64,000 nucleotides of DNA from Membranipora membranacea (GCA_914767715.1 OU612068.1:11100001-11164000), one strand, 5' to 3'. Counted from the stretch's first letter, positions 1 through 11,959 are shown. The notes: generated by a model not told the origin, from the sequence alone. Numbers and translations: made by a program.

Positions 1-512
1 GCAAGTTAGGTGAAAGGGATATGATATTGTACGATAGCATAGTACAATAGCACAATGACAGTGTGTTGATTGTCAGCATTTGCTTGCGTTATATTTTGTT
101 GGTACAGCTCTATTTATCCTAAAAGTCAATGGAGGGAATTCTATAGCAATTCGGGAAGATAATTCTTACAAACAATATCTTGTTCGTCGCGGACAAAATT
201 TGTAGTGATTTCTTCAAAATTTATAATCCCTAAGTGATCTATATAATGAAATCAACATGCAGCAAAATATCACAACAAAAGCTAACAAAAAAGGTGTGTT
301 AGAACACTTTTAATCCTGGTGCAGTAAAGTAAAATAATAAGAGGAATAAAGTTAAGATATTTTCACAAATATGAAGTATTCTATCAGAGGATTTGCATGT
401 TTTGCTCTTGGGAAATAATTGGTCTGTATAAAAGAAATTAATTGGAGAACACTGCCAACGCTGCAAACTGGTTTGACAGCCCACAAATTCATTAACAGCA
501 ATGTAATTTCAG
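1..512. other. Intronic or upstream sequence of the transporter gene
   Basis: No coding exon could be recognised here. The stretch is AT-rich and ends in a plausible splice acceptor (AG at 511-512) for the first transporter exon in the window. Because that exon starts in the middle of a major facilitator protein, this sequence is most likely an intron, with the earlier exons to the left of the window. Confidence 0.6.
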
Positions 513-3500
513 GTGGGAGGATTCTGGTTTGTGTTTGTTGGAGTGGGAGGATTTATGTGTATAATCTCGATGCTAATGTACATTTGTCTACCAAGTCACG
601 GTGAGTGATACATATATTGTAAAGTATTCTAACGTGTTCATACTACACATCAATCTCAAGCGCATAATTTAACAGGTTAAAAAAAATTGGAAAATAGAGA
701 GAATATCTTATACAATTTTATAAAAATACTTTTAAAACTTGAGCTCTTTGTCACTCTCTTGAGAGATGTTGCCAAAAGTGCTTTATTGAATGGGATATTT
801 AGATGGCGGGTATGTATGTATGTATGTACCTTTATTTTATCACTACTGATAAATAAAATTGCTGGACTGCTGATAAAACTGTAAAATGAGCTCATAAAAT
901 GCAGGTATAAATAGAAAAAAATAAAAGTTGAAAAAGCATAGACTAAGATTTATTTGTTCAATGTATTAATTGCAATGGCACGGAAACAGTTACGCCTCAG
1001 ATTTATACGTGCTTTTACAGCACGAAACCGACCAGATGGTAGCATGTCAAACGTCAATACTGGGTCGGTATCACTGGCGGTTATTCTCAGAGCCTTGGTC
1101 TTGAGTCGCTGTTCAACAACATGTTGTGGTTGTGGTAGAGTAGTGTTGGCTAGCTTCTCAGCGGTATGTGTCACTTTATATAGGTCAGCTTTGTTTTTCT
1201 CTGATATATGGTGATATATGGCAGTGGAGTGGAAAAGCAGGGAACTCTCAATAAATGTTCGATAGCAGTTTAGCATGAGCTGATCTGAAGTTCCCATGTA
1301 ACGTAATTTACTCATGATAAACAGTTTCTTGCGAGTTTTAGATGTTATAAGCTTGGTATTTAGGTCAAACTTTAGCTTTGACTTGGGAGTTTTGCCTAGA
1401 TAATTGTAATCATTGACATTATCAATGCTGGCGTTGTTGATGGAGAGAACAGGAGATGGTGGATTGTCTCTTGCATTAGTGAATGTCAGTGCCTTAGTTT
1501 TGGTTGCATTGATGAGCAGCTTGTGGTTGTGACACCAGTTGCTGATTGAGTCTAGAGTAGGCTGGAGCTGCGAGTCTTGGTTCTGGTGTACCGTTTCCAA
1601 GATGAGCGTGTCGTCAGCATATATTTTATTATGTACATGCTATCTGATTGCAATCTGAATTCGTCAGTGTAGATCGAAAATAGTATTGGGCTGAGTACAC
1701 ACCCCTGTGGACTACCAGTGGACGTGCTGATGATAGAATGTTTCACTAGCAGTCGTCACCATCTGCCTACGGTTCGTTAGGTAGCTATGAGTCCAGTTGA
1801 TGACATTTGGGTGCATGTCAGAGTTACATAACTTGTTGATTAGCACTGATGGAGATATTGTGTTTAAAGCACTGGTGAAGTCAATGAACACAGAGTTGAC
1901 AGAGTTTTTAGAGTTACAATCTAAGTGTTCGCTTATAAGGTCTAGAGTCAGTAGAAGAGCATCATCAGTCGACCTCCCAGGACGGTAGGCAAACTGATGT
2001 GGGTTGGTTAAAAGCAGCAGATAGTGTTTCACTTGCAGTCTCTCAAGGCATTTAGATAATACTGAGGTTAAGGCTATAGGTCGAAAGTCCTTGACCGCAC
2101 ATGCTGATTTCGGCTTAATATTGGAGATTGGAGAGTTTCCATTGGTGTGGGAATATACCTTGAGATATACTGTTGTTGAAGAGAGTGCGTACTGGTTCTG
2201 CTAGTGTGTGAGCCGCTGTTTTGAGGAGACGCGGTGAGATTGAGTCAGGACAGGACCACATCCCTTCCTCACATTGACTGCTCGTAGACTACAATAAACA
2301 TCATCTACAGAGAAAAATTCAGGTATATCAATCAGATCAGGCAAAATAGGTGGAATATGCGGTTTGAACCGATTATAAAATATATTAAGCTCATTAGGAT
2401 CTAAATTGCAGCCAGGGTTATTAGACTTTAATTTCAGGATAGCATTTAATGATTTCCAGGCTTCAGATGGTTTAGATTTGAGCGAGTTCTCTATAGAAAT
2501 GGCATAGGATGATTTTGCACGCCTAATCTCGCTTTGCAAAACAGATTGTAAGTGTTTCACTTCAGTCATTTCATTAAGGGTAAGGGCTCTACACCGATCA
2601 GCTATGAGCTTCCTGATGGTATCATTCATGGTTTATCATTACGTTCCCTGACAGTGATTGTTGGGATGCACTGGTCTACACAAAAGTTGAGGTAATCAGT
2701 GAAGACACATGTTTGAGTACTGACGTCATCATCACTGGAGAGTAGGGCTGGCCAGTCGGTATCTTCTAAGCAGTTCCGAAGTGTGTCAATGTTGGAGATT
2801 GACCAGAGTTGCTTATTGGTGTACTTTGGAGTAGTCTTACATATTGGTGTATACTTTGGCATCAAGAAAACAGAGTCATGATCAGAGCTCCCTAGGGGTG
2901 GAAGTTTGATACACTTATAGGAGTCAGCATTGATGGATACATAACATTTATCTAGGGTTTTATCTTTCCTTGTTGTGCAGTCAACTTGTTGCTTAAACCT
3001 AGGTAGTTTGATCCTAGCAATATGTGGGTGCCAAACGAGTAAAACATGTCACTGGTCACTGATCAGAAATGAATCGGAGAAGCTTCATATTTATATATTA
3101 TGTGAATATTGTTGATAAGTCACATTTGCAATTTATCATTTTTATGGTTGTTGTTGAACTTTGGAACTTTGAACTTTGCTTTGCACACACTCTACATTTT
3201 CCAAATCACCCCATCATACACTTTGTAGTTAAAGCAGAGACTATAGTCTCTGGTTAAAGGTAAAATTTTTATTGATATTTAGTCATTAGAAAAATGCGTA
3301 GTTTAAATACTAATTAATAGTTAATGATCAGTCACATTTGCAATTTATCATTTTTATGGCTGTTGTTGAACTTTGGAACTTTGAACTTTGCTTTGCACAC
3401 ACTCTACATTTTCCAAATCACCCCATCATACACTTTGTAGTTAAAGGTAAAATTTTTATTGATATTTAGTCATTTGAAAAATGCATAATTTAAATACTAA

Positions 3501-6173
3501 TTAATAGTTTAATTGATTCATTATTTTCTAAAGTTCCAACCGTGGAGAAGCACTTACTCAATGTTGATTCTATTTTTTATTGTTTTTGTAGATACCATTG
3601 TGGTAGAAAATTCTAAAATAGGTCTACCGTATCGTAAAATACTGCTCAATTCTCGGACTCTTGTCTCACTAGCTGTCGGCTTTTTCTCAGCTATGAAATG
3701 GGCAGCTATCGATCCTATTCTAGAACCTGAACTCAGAAGCAAGGTATGAAGTGATGTTGATGTGGAGAGATAACCCGCTTTTAAGGATTTGACTGATATA
3801 TTCACAGAGTGAGGATATCTCCTTACTCTGTGGTATATTGTTGACTATATTTACAACTACAAGTAGTACTGAACATGATTTATAGGTCTAACTCAGTGAC
3901 AGAAAACATTGGATCAGACAAAAAGTGGGCCAATACTAAATATCTTGAGGATGGGTCTTATTAACGGGAGGGGATGGGAGGGGTGGGAGGGGAGGGGATC
4001 AAGGGCTAATCGCATACTTAGCAATGTTTTGTAGTAAACACCCAGATTAACCTCATCAGCTCAGCATTTTTGATATGGTATCATAATATTCAACTCTAAG
4101 TAATGTGCCTATATTATTTCAGGTCCAGCCTTCACCAGTCGAAAAAAGCCTGCAAACCCTTGGTGCCCATGTTTCAAATTACCATTTGTCATGAGGGAAA
4201 CGGTTGTGGGATGCATAATATCATTTTTGAAAAAAGTTGTTGACTCGATTTCAAACCCTTATTTTCCAGTACGGGATGAGTCAGGAGCAAAGTGCCCTCA
4301 TATTTCTTGTACTGTCTGCATCGTATGTTATTGCTACACCTATAGCTGGTAAAACTGTCGGACAGAAAGTAAGCAAATTTAAAAGACTGGTGCTCCATCT
4401 CCAATTAAATTCAACAACTTCTATACAAAAAGTGTCCCAGCTGTTAATTGCAAATTTACCTTGCCTACATTTGTACGCTCTTTATAACTTTTTTTATGTC
4501 TGCATAATGTTGTCCCAAAAGAAATTGAGCCAACATTGAAACATGAATACATGAATGGGAGTTTTTGGCAGTAAATTGTGCAGAAAAACTTCTAGGATAT
4601 TAGCAGGAGGCTACCATTTTATTCATTTCAGTTTTGCATGGATAGTTTATGGGTGATGATAATTGGGTTGGCGATCTCAATGTGTGCATTCCTGTTTGCT
4701 GGACCGAGCCCTCTTCTACAGTTCACAACGAGGTATGCTGCCTCGTCTCAGTCTCGGCATTATGGAACAAAAGTATTTCAAGTACATGAGACATTCTGCA
4801 AAACTAAAAAGAAACTAGATAATTTCCTATAACTCTGTTTTGTTTTTATTTCCAAATTTTCTAGTGTTTGATTATTTTCCTGGAATTAATGTCTGACACT
4901 GACTTGTTTCGACCATAAATGCCCCTTGATATTTATGGTAACATGCCTTACATATTTTCATTCAGCAGACTTTGCAATAACTTAAAAGTACATCACCTGG
5001 ACCTAGATCACAATGATCTGACTGAAATCAGTAATTTCCAAGACTGCACTCTTGCATCATCAACATATCAAACTAATGGCCTCATATTTTGACTTTGAAC
5101 AGTGATAAGGAGTTATGGTTACTGCTGACCTGCCTAGCAGCAATGGGTATGACAAACTGTCTACTATATGTCCCAGCTCAAGATATAACCTTCAAACTCG
5201 AGTGAGTATTATGACCAGTCCAATGCTGCGAGAGGACCATACTACTGCTCATATCCATAAAGTTGAATGAAGGTAGAAGGCTACTCAATAAGAAATAAGA
5301 AGCGTCATCTTTGCAAATGCTGATCCTCAGTAGTGATACCTCATCCTTCTTTGGAGTCAAGTTAAATGTATGTTTTATTGCAGGCGACTGGATCTCCCTT
5401 CAGATGTAAATTTGACAGCTGTGAGGGGATTACTATCAGGATGCTGGAACAGTGCCTACTCATTAGGGTAAGACTGTCAAATTGTTATCCAAAAACTAAA
5501 CCTTCTTATCTGGATGTTAATGATATAAGCAACCGTGCTCCAAACAGCAGTTAAAACCTGAAGAACTGTTAGCAATTATTAAGATTAACGCAGTAAATGG
5601 TTGAACAAAATAAAAATAATTTGGGTGTTGGTAACCATTCCCAGATCAAAGTTTTTTTATGGCAGTTTCATGTATTTAATGTTCATCTCACCCCACAAAT
5701 GGGGCACAAAATGGAATATAAATAACCTGCTGCCCTGCTGAAAAGAGAATTCATAAAACATTTTCATGATCGCACAATATCAAACAGGATATAATGTACA
5801 TATAACGCCGACACCATATGTACTATGGTACAGTACAAATCTTGCTCATTGTGCCATTGAATGCTACATTTGTCTTCATTTCTCTGCTTACAGGACATTT
5901 GCAGGGATGGCGCTTTCGGGAACATTAAGTCAATACTTTGGATGGCCCTGGACAATGACAGCGTACGCCATAGGCTGCCTTGTGTTTATTTTTATAATTC
6001 TTGTCATAATAGTGGAGGAGATGTGTAGGAGGAGTTGCTTGAATAGACACGATAATAATAACCATGACGTGGAAGACATCGAAATGAAATACCCAGGGGA
6101 TGACTGCGCAGCACTCGAACATAGTACCTCACAGATAACTCTAATTAACTCTAATTACGTGCAACATCTATGA
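513..6173 (+). CDS. SLC18B1: SLC18B1-like MFS transporter, C-terminal half (5' partial)
   Basis: Seven exons are placed: 513-600, 3592-3743, 4270-4368, 4632-4732, 5103-5201, 5384-5467 and 5894-6173. They sum to 903 bp (300 codons plus stop), splice phases agree at every junction, and all introns are GT-AG. The first exon encodes a hydrophobic helix (GGFWFVFVGVGGFMC). Later exons encode further helices, including segments reading LVSLAVGFFSAMKWAAIDP, SALIFLVLSASYVIATPIAG and VRGLLSGCWNSAYSLG, which align in order with the second half of human SLC18B1 (vesicular amine/polyamine-type transporter). The last exon holds the final helices and a charged, acidic cytoplasmic tail. The N-terminal half lies outside the window. 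The first intron contains a LINE. The substrate is not shown by the sequence; polyamine or amine transport is known only for the family. Another DHA1-type MFS transporter is the alternative. Confidence 0.85.
810..829. repeat. GTAT microsatellite, LINE 3' tail
   Basis: About five GTAT units directly abut the 3' end of the minus-strand LINE, just past its AATAAA. LINEs of this kind commonly end in a short microsatellite, so this probably marks the true 3' boundary of the insertion. Confidence 0.75.
810..3060 (-). mobile_element. Decayed non-LTR retrotransposon (LINE, CR1/Rex-like)
   Basis: Read on the minus strand, the element starts inside an AP endonuclease domain (SSDHDS motif near 2875-2889). 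It continues through a linker (2865-2201) into a reverse transcriptase with FAYRPGRSTDDAL near 1990, GSPQGCVLSPILF near 1700 and YADD at 1610-1621. The RT C-terminal region runs from 1600 to 950. Reading-frame changes near 2625, about 2200, about 1720 and about 1640 break the protein, so it is dead. The 3' end has AATAAAGG followed by (TACA)n-type repeats at 810-829, typical of LINE tails. It is 5' truncated within the endonuclease. It sits in the transporter intron in antisense orientation. Family assignment to CR1/Rex-type is from motif style only. Confidence 0.85.
3120..3515. repeat. Direct tandem duplication of about 187 bp
   Basis: The segment beginning TCACATTTGCAATTTATC at 3120 is repeated from 3332, and the similarity continues to about 3512 through the shared block TAAATACTAATTAATAG. 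The copies differ by a few substitutions and by one 25-bp insertion in the first copy (palindrome plus target duplication at 3235-3259). It lies in the transporter intron between the LINE and the exon at 3592. Confidence 0.9.
3235..3252. mobile_element. 18-bp perfect palindromic insertion with 7-bp target duplication
   Basis: The insert is CAGAGACTATAGTCTCTG, a perfect palindrome, flanked by GTTAAAG at 3228-3234 and again at 3253-3259. The neighbouring tandem copy lacks the insert and has a single GTTAAAG in the same context, so it serves as an empty site. Related palindromes occur at 25229, 28061, 48738 and 56611. The structure looks like two terminal inverted repeats with no interior. A non-autonomous DNA transposon relic is the simplest reading. 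Confidence 0.8.
3966..3998 (+). other. G-rich tract, potential G-quadruplex
   Basis: Six or more runs of three to four G, separated by one or two bases, lie on the plus (sense) strand in the transporter intron 3744-4269. The pattern meets the usual G3+N1-7 quadruplex rule. Function is unknown. Confidence 0.6.
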
Positions 6174-6855
6174 TTCTTTTTGAATTTCTAGATTTCGAGA
6201 TCAAGTTCATGGGGTTGTGGTAATGTTTTAAAGTTGTTAGTTATGAATAAATAGAGAATATCTTGCCATATTTTATAGTTTCTTACAATTAATCATGTGT
6301 CTATGTTGATATTAGAATAACAGGATTTTGTTAATTTTATAGAATTTTCTTGTGTAATAAATTCAAGTAAAGTAAAAAATGTAAATTCTTAGCTCATCGC
6401 CATTGACTAGACCGACACCTGCCTCTCAAAAACAATAAAGATATATCATCAAAGATTTCTGCGCAAAACCATTACTACTACCACTATTACGAGTATGTAA
6501 CAGCAATAACATCATGTACTACCACATAACAGCTGGAGATTAGAAACAAATTCTAAAAATCTTGTTGCACCTCTTTATCAGATCTCATGAAATAAAGTGA
6601 ATAAAAGACCCGATTCACAACACAACAGGGTTAAAGAAGGCGTAGTGACTAGTATGAGTGCTCCAACTCTGATAGCGGCATTTCAATATCAACCACCTTC
6701 CGGCCATAATTTGGTTAGGCTATGGTTGACAATGGAATGCCTCTATCAGCATAAACAGAGTCGCCTACATTATTAACGTGATATGTCAGAAACCTGTTAT
6801 TAGAATGATCTATGATCTATTAGACTAGTTGTTCACCCCATGTGGTATGCAAGCT
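6174..6855. other. Intergenic region between convergent genes
   Basis: It contains the transporter 3' UTR and, from the right, the phosphatase 3' UTR. No open frame, repeat or RNA gene was recognised. I found no clear AATAAA on the minus strand for the phosphatase. Confidence 0.6.
6246..6251 (+). terminator. Polyadenylation signal of the transporter gene
   Basis: An AATAAA hexamer lies about 70 bp past the transporter stop codon. A second AATAAA follows near 6356. Either could direct 3' end formation. No cleavage-site evidence is available. Confidence 0.5.
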
Positions 6856-9701
6856 TCAATCTCTTTGCAGATCAAAGTCTCCGAGCAATGATGAGAGTTG
6901 AGAAGAAAGCTCTAGAGTACATGTTACTAAGATTTTTCTGTTGTGTAGATCAAAAGGTGTTCCTAAAATGAAGAAAGGATGTGATAATTTGGTGGTCGAT
7001 AAAATTCGCTTCATTTAATCGCACAAACACAAAAACACACAACACACCCCATACATATTTAGATAAAATACCTAGAACTCTAAAACTATGATTCTGTACA
7101 GTTTGATAGATCAAGATGAGATGCAGTCTTCTCTGAACGGATAGTATGTACATAGTGTACCTAACGTATAGTATTGTAGAGTTTACGTATCATTTGACTC
7201 ACCATTTGGAGCAGTGACTGTAGCTCCAGCTTCCTTGGCGATGAGTTGGGCGGCGGCAAAGTCCCAGATATGCGGCCCAAACTCATAGTAAGCATCAGTA
7301 TGACCTGAGGCTAACCCACAGATATTAAGAGCTGCACTGCCAGCACATCTTATACTACAAGTAATTTATGAATGACATATGAAGCCAAAAAATAAACAAT
7401 GATAGGAAAATAACAATTTAAAAAGGGCAATAATTTGAAATTTCTGTTAACAACATTAAACCAGGTTGATCAAAACAAATGTTTGTGAGTATTTACATAT
7501 TTTTAGTTTTTTAGAAATTACGAAATGGCCTCAATATCCCTGTCTATCCACTCTCAATTCTTTGTATATCAGTTGAATCAGGGAGACATACTTGCGGAGT
7601 TGTCTTCTCAAACACATAAGTTAGACAACTCCCCAACTTACCCATGTATTTTACTAATAATCTTAGTCATGTTGTCTATTTTGAACTGCAGAAAAGCTGG
7701 ATCTCTCTCAGACCCAAATTCTGTAGCCACCAAACACTTTTCTAAATCTGCAAAACCAAATGCATGCAGTTCTATAGGGATATAGGAAAAATACAAAATG
7801 CAACAATTAGATTATTAATAACCAGGATGATATTATCTGCCAAATAAAAAGTGTATAATAATATAAAACATTATATTTTTTTATAATCAGATGAAAGCGC
7901 CTTGAAAATCTGTAACTGTAACGTGTAACTATTCCATCATTTATTTTTTCTTATTCAACTTCCGATTTCACTGATAATAATAGATTTTACATTCCTATCC
8001 AGTAGCCTACCTTTTACAGTTGAGCACTTGATAATTCTCCCATTACAATAAGCACCTTCGCCCTTGATTGCCGAATAGAACTTATCTTTAGGTATATCGT
8101 ATACGATACCAATCATCGCCTCCTTGTTCACATATAGTGCTATAGATATACAAAACTGAGGATATCTGTAACATAAGAAGAAAATAATAACTCCTGTAAC
8201 AGGTATGTGATAGAGAAAATTAAAATTACAGAAAATTCTGAGTGTTCTGGAGATTGAACACATAGGCAGACCCAAACACACAGAATCTTATGATAAATGG
8301 TCACCCTACAGAATTTAAGTTAGCAAATATTAAAAAAAAACTCCTCATATCAAATTTTGAAAAACCAATGGGAGTTTGCTGCCTGTATGTAGGCAGGTAT
8401 GTCAATAACACTGTACAAGGAGAGATTATCTAAACCAACATATTATTGTTCTTACCCATGAACAAAGTTTGTTGTGCCGTCGATTGGGTCTATAATCCAT
8501 GTTGGATCATCAGTAAGGTTACAATGTGCACCATCTGCTGTCGCCTCTTCTCCAATAAACCTACAACACAACAAAACAACAACTGCTTTGTATTTATCAG
8601 TTCTCACATTTAGAAAATTAGTCATGAAGTACAGTTATAAAAAGTATCATTGGTAGTTATATTCACCACATTTGATTAGCTCAAATCACTTTGTAAGTTA
8701 TAGGCATTAATGCTCAAAAGACTCTAAGAAAACCTGGGTGAAAAGATAGTAGCTAATCATATTGGTAAGTTCAAAATAGATGTTCGGTAAAAGAAGTCTT
8801 CACAATGCTTGCATCTCATCTCTATGGTTCTCAATTCAGCTTCAGAGGTAAATTTAAAAAAAACTTCAGCCCATGTTTTTGGACCAACATATGACTTCTT
8901 TGTTATAAATAGTTTGTTGATTTGACAGGACTCTGCAACCTGCTTGCCTCTCACATTCCCCTAATCTTATATCAGCTAATCAGGTAGATTAAAAGAGTAT
9001 ACAAACAATTCTCTGCTTATGAACTTACTTATGACCAGGAAACGTGACTTACTTATGACCAGGATATGTGCTGGAGAGATCCGAGACAAGCATCTTCTCA
9101 GTGTTCTGATCATATTCTGTGACTAAGTCTGCATAGCAGGCTTTGGCATCTGTCTTCAAGTTCTCCCTGCTCTTATCAGCAGATTTAACATACTAAACAA
9201 ATAACAGAGTATATAAATCTTGGTAAACATGCAAGGATGATGCCTGACTGAGAGAATTGTGATGTGTATAAGATTTGAACAACGGAAAGAAGCAAGTTCA
9301 CTATATATGTGATGTTAGTGTGGCATGGAATCTTGATAACCTCTTATAATCATCAATCATATAAAATCTTCTAGTTTAAGCGCTTAAACATTGTCGGAAA
9401 GCTGGTAGTAGCATTTCATGATCAACCACTTTCTAACGGTGGGAAAGTGGTTCATAATGATAAGTGCTTAGACTAAGAATCTGCCAAAATATTATAAAAT
9501 TGACAAAAATCTTGCAGGTCTTTATCTCCATTTTTTTTGGGTCAAAACAAATCGGAACTAATAGCTTTTTCAAAGTAGATAATGTGTTGGTCTTGTCGGA
9601 TTCTGGTAAAATCATAGGGCATTGATTATAGTTACCTCACCAACTGAAACAACCAGCTCACACACATGCTTATAGATCTGATGTACAGTATCTTTATCCA
9701 T
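6856..9701 (-). CDS. IMPA1: Inositol monophosphatase (IMPA1-like)
   Basis: Seven minus-strand exons are placed: 9636-9701, 9053-9192, 8456-8560, 8011-8165, 7642-7771, 7203-7354 and 6856-6962. They sum to 855 bp, a 284-residue protein close to the 277 of human IMPA1, with phase agreement at all six junctions. The protein would hydrolyse myo-inositol monophosphates using Mg2+ and recycle inositol for phosphoinositide signalling in the cytosol. Visible motifs are FIGEE (about 70-74), the metal-binding DPIDGTTNF (93-101), GEGAYCNG, and [14 protein letters not shown] (229-242) with the second metal-site Asp at 230. The last exon encodes [10 protein letters not shown] and ends LQRD, as in the family. 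The first exon may extend upstream to an acceptor at 9723, so a 5' UTR exon is possible. The donor of exon 2 is duplicated nearby. Confidence 0.93.
9023..9070 (-). repeat. 24-bp tandem duplication of exon end plus splice donor
   Basis: Two 24-bp copies (9023-9046 and 9047-9070) differ at two positions. Each holds, in minus-strand sense, 18 bp like the end of phosphatase exon 2 followed by GTAAGT. The donor at the 9053 exon edge keeps the frame. The second potential donor lies 24 nt further into the intron, and the extension begins with an in-frame TAA. Confidence 0.9.
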
Positions 9702-9722
9702 TTCCAACTTCTCAATCGGCAC

Positions 9723-10075
9723 CTGAACGGATTAAACGATCAGAAAGATTTTATGAGGATAGAAATAGATGGATACCAGGGCAGGTAGATCTAAGATAGT
9801 TGAGGAACATGATTAAATTTCCCAATTCTTTGATGGGGAGATTTTATAATTTTGAAGGTTGTTGCGTGTGCATGAGTGATTACGGCCACTTTATTTTGTT
9901 GGTTTGTCTGACTAATTTCTATAGTATGTTAAAGTGTCTAGGAAAGCAAAAAACAACCACTGTTCATATCAAAGCTTTGCCATTGCAATGAACAAAAAAA
10001 GTAAGTTTTTTCGCACAAGGACATTATTGAATGATGTAACCTAATTTAAAGAGCGAAAATTCAGGGTCTAGAAGG
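9723..10075. other. Upstream region of the phosphatase gene
   Basis: This is the sequence 5' of the first recognised phosphatase exon on the minus strand, up to the hAT target duplication. It probably holds the promoter and perhaps a 5' UTR exon. No distinct promoter element was recognised. Confidence 0.4.
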
Positions 10076-10083
10076 GTCTACAG

Positions 10084-11056
10084 CAGCTGTGGGCAACCTG
10101 CGGCCTTTTTGCCGGTGCGGCCTAATGAGTAATCTTTTGCGGCCTTATTGCGGCCTTTTGTCTATAAAAGGATTACTCATTCATTTGTTTTCCTGATGTG
10201 GATGTCAAAGCATGCATAGCAGGCTTTGTCATAACGCCACTTTTGAAAAAAAAGAAGAAAAAAGTGGGTGACGAGAGTAATGCAGACCCCTATGTAAGCA
10301 CAATCCTTAGTTTGAGTTTCATAATATTTGCCATTCTGCATCATGCATGTAGTTAGGCTACATACATGTTAACGTATCAAGGGAATTCCCAAGCCATACT
10401 TTACAAAACATCATAACAGTACTACTACTAGTGTAGACTACATTTAATAAGAGCTTCAATTTGCAAAAACTAAACCCAAAACAGTGAAAACAAAAATGTC
10501 CTTTCGTAACTTTTGGATGTAGTCATCTTACAAGTGCTCAAGAATGTTAGACAGGCATATATGAAAAATTTCCCCTTGCCCTTTGCTCAACCACTTGTAA
10601 CTAAGATTAATTGTAAATTTAACTTAATGTCAGGAAACTTCAGATGATTAGATAAATATTTAATTATTTAGTTTTAGCTTATGCAGTCAGCTTTGTAACA
10701 AAAAGTTGTCATGTTACAAGTGCTCCGGAATTTTATCTGAAATGTTACAGAGTTCCAAGCCTAATTGAAATTTTCCCCTTGTCCTTTGCTCAAACACATG
10801 AAAGATTATAATTGTAGCTTAATGTCACAAAACTTCAGAAGAATAGATAAATATTAGTATTTTGATCTCATGCGAGTCAATTTTTTTCGCAACATACTGC
10901 AGTTTTTATTAACACTATTCTGATTTAGTTTGTACAAAATATGCAGAGCCAAAATATACCTCACATTCCAAATTTATGTTTGAAATATTTGTTGAGGCCT
11001 TTTGAGCTGAGTCTGTGTAAAATGTGGCCTTTTTCATAAAAAGGTTGCCCACCTAT
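10084..11056. mobile_element. Non-autonomous hAT-type DNA transposon
   Basis: The ends are CAGCTGTGGGCAACC on the left and, read inward, CATAGGTGGGCAACC on the right. An exact 8-bp target duplication GTCTACAG occurs at 10076-10083 and 11057-11064. An 8-bp duplication with CA-starting short inverted repeats is the signature of hAT elements. The 973-bp body has no transposase open frame. It contains an imperfect internal duplication (about 10525-10710 against about 10710-10885), with shared blocks around TTACAAGTGCTC and CAGAAACTTCAGA-like sequence. Confidence 0.85.
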
Positions 11057-11064
11057 GGTCTACA

Positions 11065-11959
11065 GTATGTTATCTCCCATATTGCGGATTAGCACTAATG
11101 AGACTCTTCTGATTTCCAACATTCACCACACAATACATCATAAGTCATACACATTCCATTCTTCAAATGAAGTGGTCCCACTCTCATTTTACCAAGCTTG
11201 CATTCATCACACAGCAACTCAACTAGTCACTGACTGAGGTGTGCTTTTGAAACAGTGACGAAGCCACTGAGAGCTGGGCCAGCAGCACTGTTAGTGTCAG
11301 GCCTTTTGGTTCAGTGAGACAATTTGGTATTGCTTGTACTACTCACAGAATGCATTTCTTCCACTGGGATGTTTCTGATAGAGGAGGGGGTAGCAGCAGG
11401 TACAGCAGTAGGTAGAGGTTTCTTTTTTTTTTAAATTAGCTAGCCTGTCAGCCTTCTGTATTTTTCTCTTTCCAAATCCATGTATAGTTGATTGTTTGGG
11501 TGGCATTTCTGTCTGGTTTAGATCAAAGATTCAAGTAGCAAGGGGCAAAAAACATGCATGTGAAAATTCTAACCATCATAGAGCAATGAGAATACTTTAA
11601 CGCAGAAAATATTTTGGATGAGAGGCCATGACCTTGTCGACAGTGAAACTTCACAAGGCCCCTCTGCAACCAGTTCGGAATATACGACATTAAGAGTCTG
11701 TGTTTTCGAGCCTTGGCCATCATTTTGGCCTGGAGGTATGTTTAGAGGCAGACCATAGTGCCGTAATAAAGCTTACATGTTTGGATTTTAAACTTTAATC
11801 CCTGCCAATAAAACAACAAACCCTTAGCACCTATTTATGATAAACATAACTAAAGTCAATGCTGTTATGACAATTTTAGGCCCTCTTCTCCACAGTTTAC
11901 CTGCTAACCTACCTATGGATACACCCCATTACTACGATAGAGCAAGGGGTTAGAGGGAA
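11065..11959. other. Transposon-rich intergenic sequence, no recognised gene
   Basis: On the minus strand a short open frame from 11506 begins MPPKQSTIHGFGKRK and runs through a poly-A stretch (the T10 at 11423-11432). Another from 11723 to 11523 is 66 codons. Neither matches a family I recognise. They may be fragments of a mobile element. Confidence 0.4.

Noticed and set aside
419-604. 61-codon plus-strand frame read as a separate small protein
   Set aside because: The real coding frame here is a different one, in the exon at 513-600, which encodes a transporter helix and splices in phase to 3592.
6650-6705. Alternative last coding exon for the phosphatase
   Set aside because: No acceptor with a pyrimidine tract. 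The exon at 6856-6962 has a strong acceptor, correct phase and family-like PFDL and LQRD residues.
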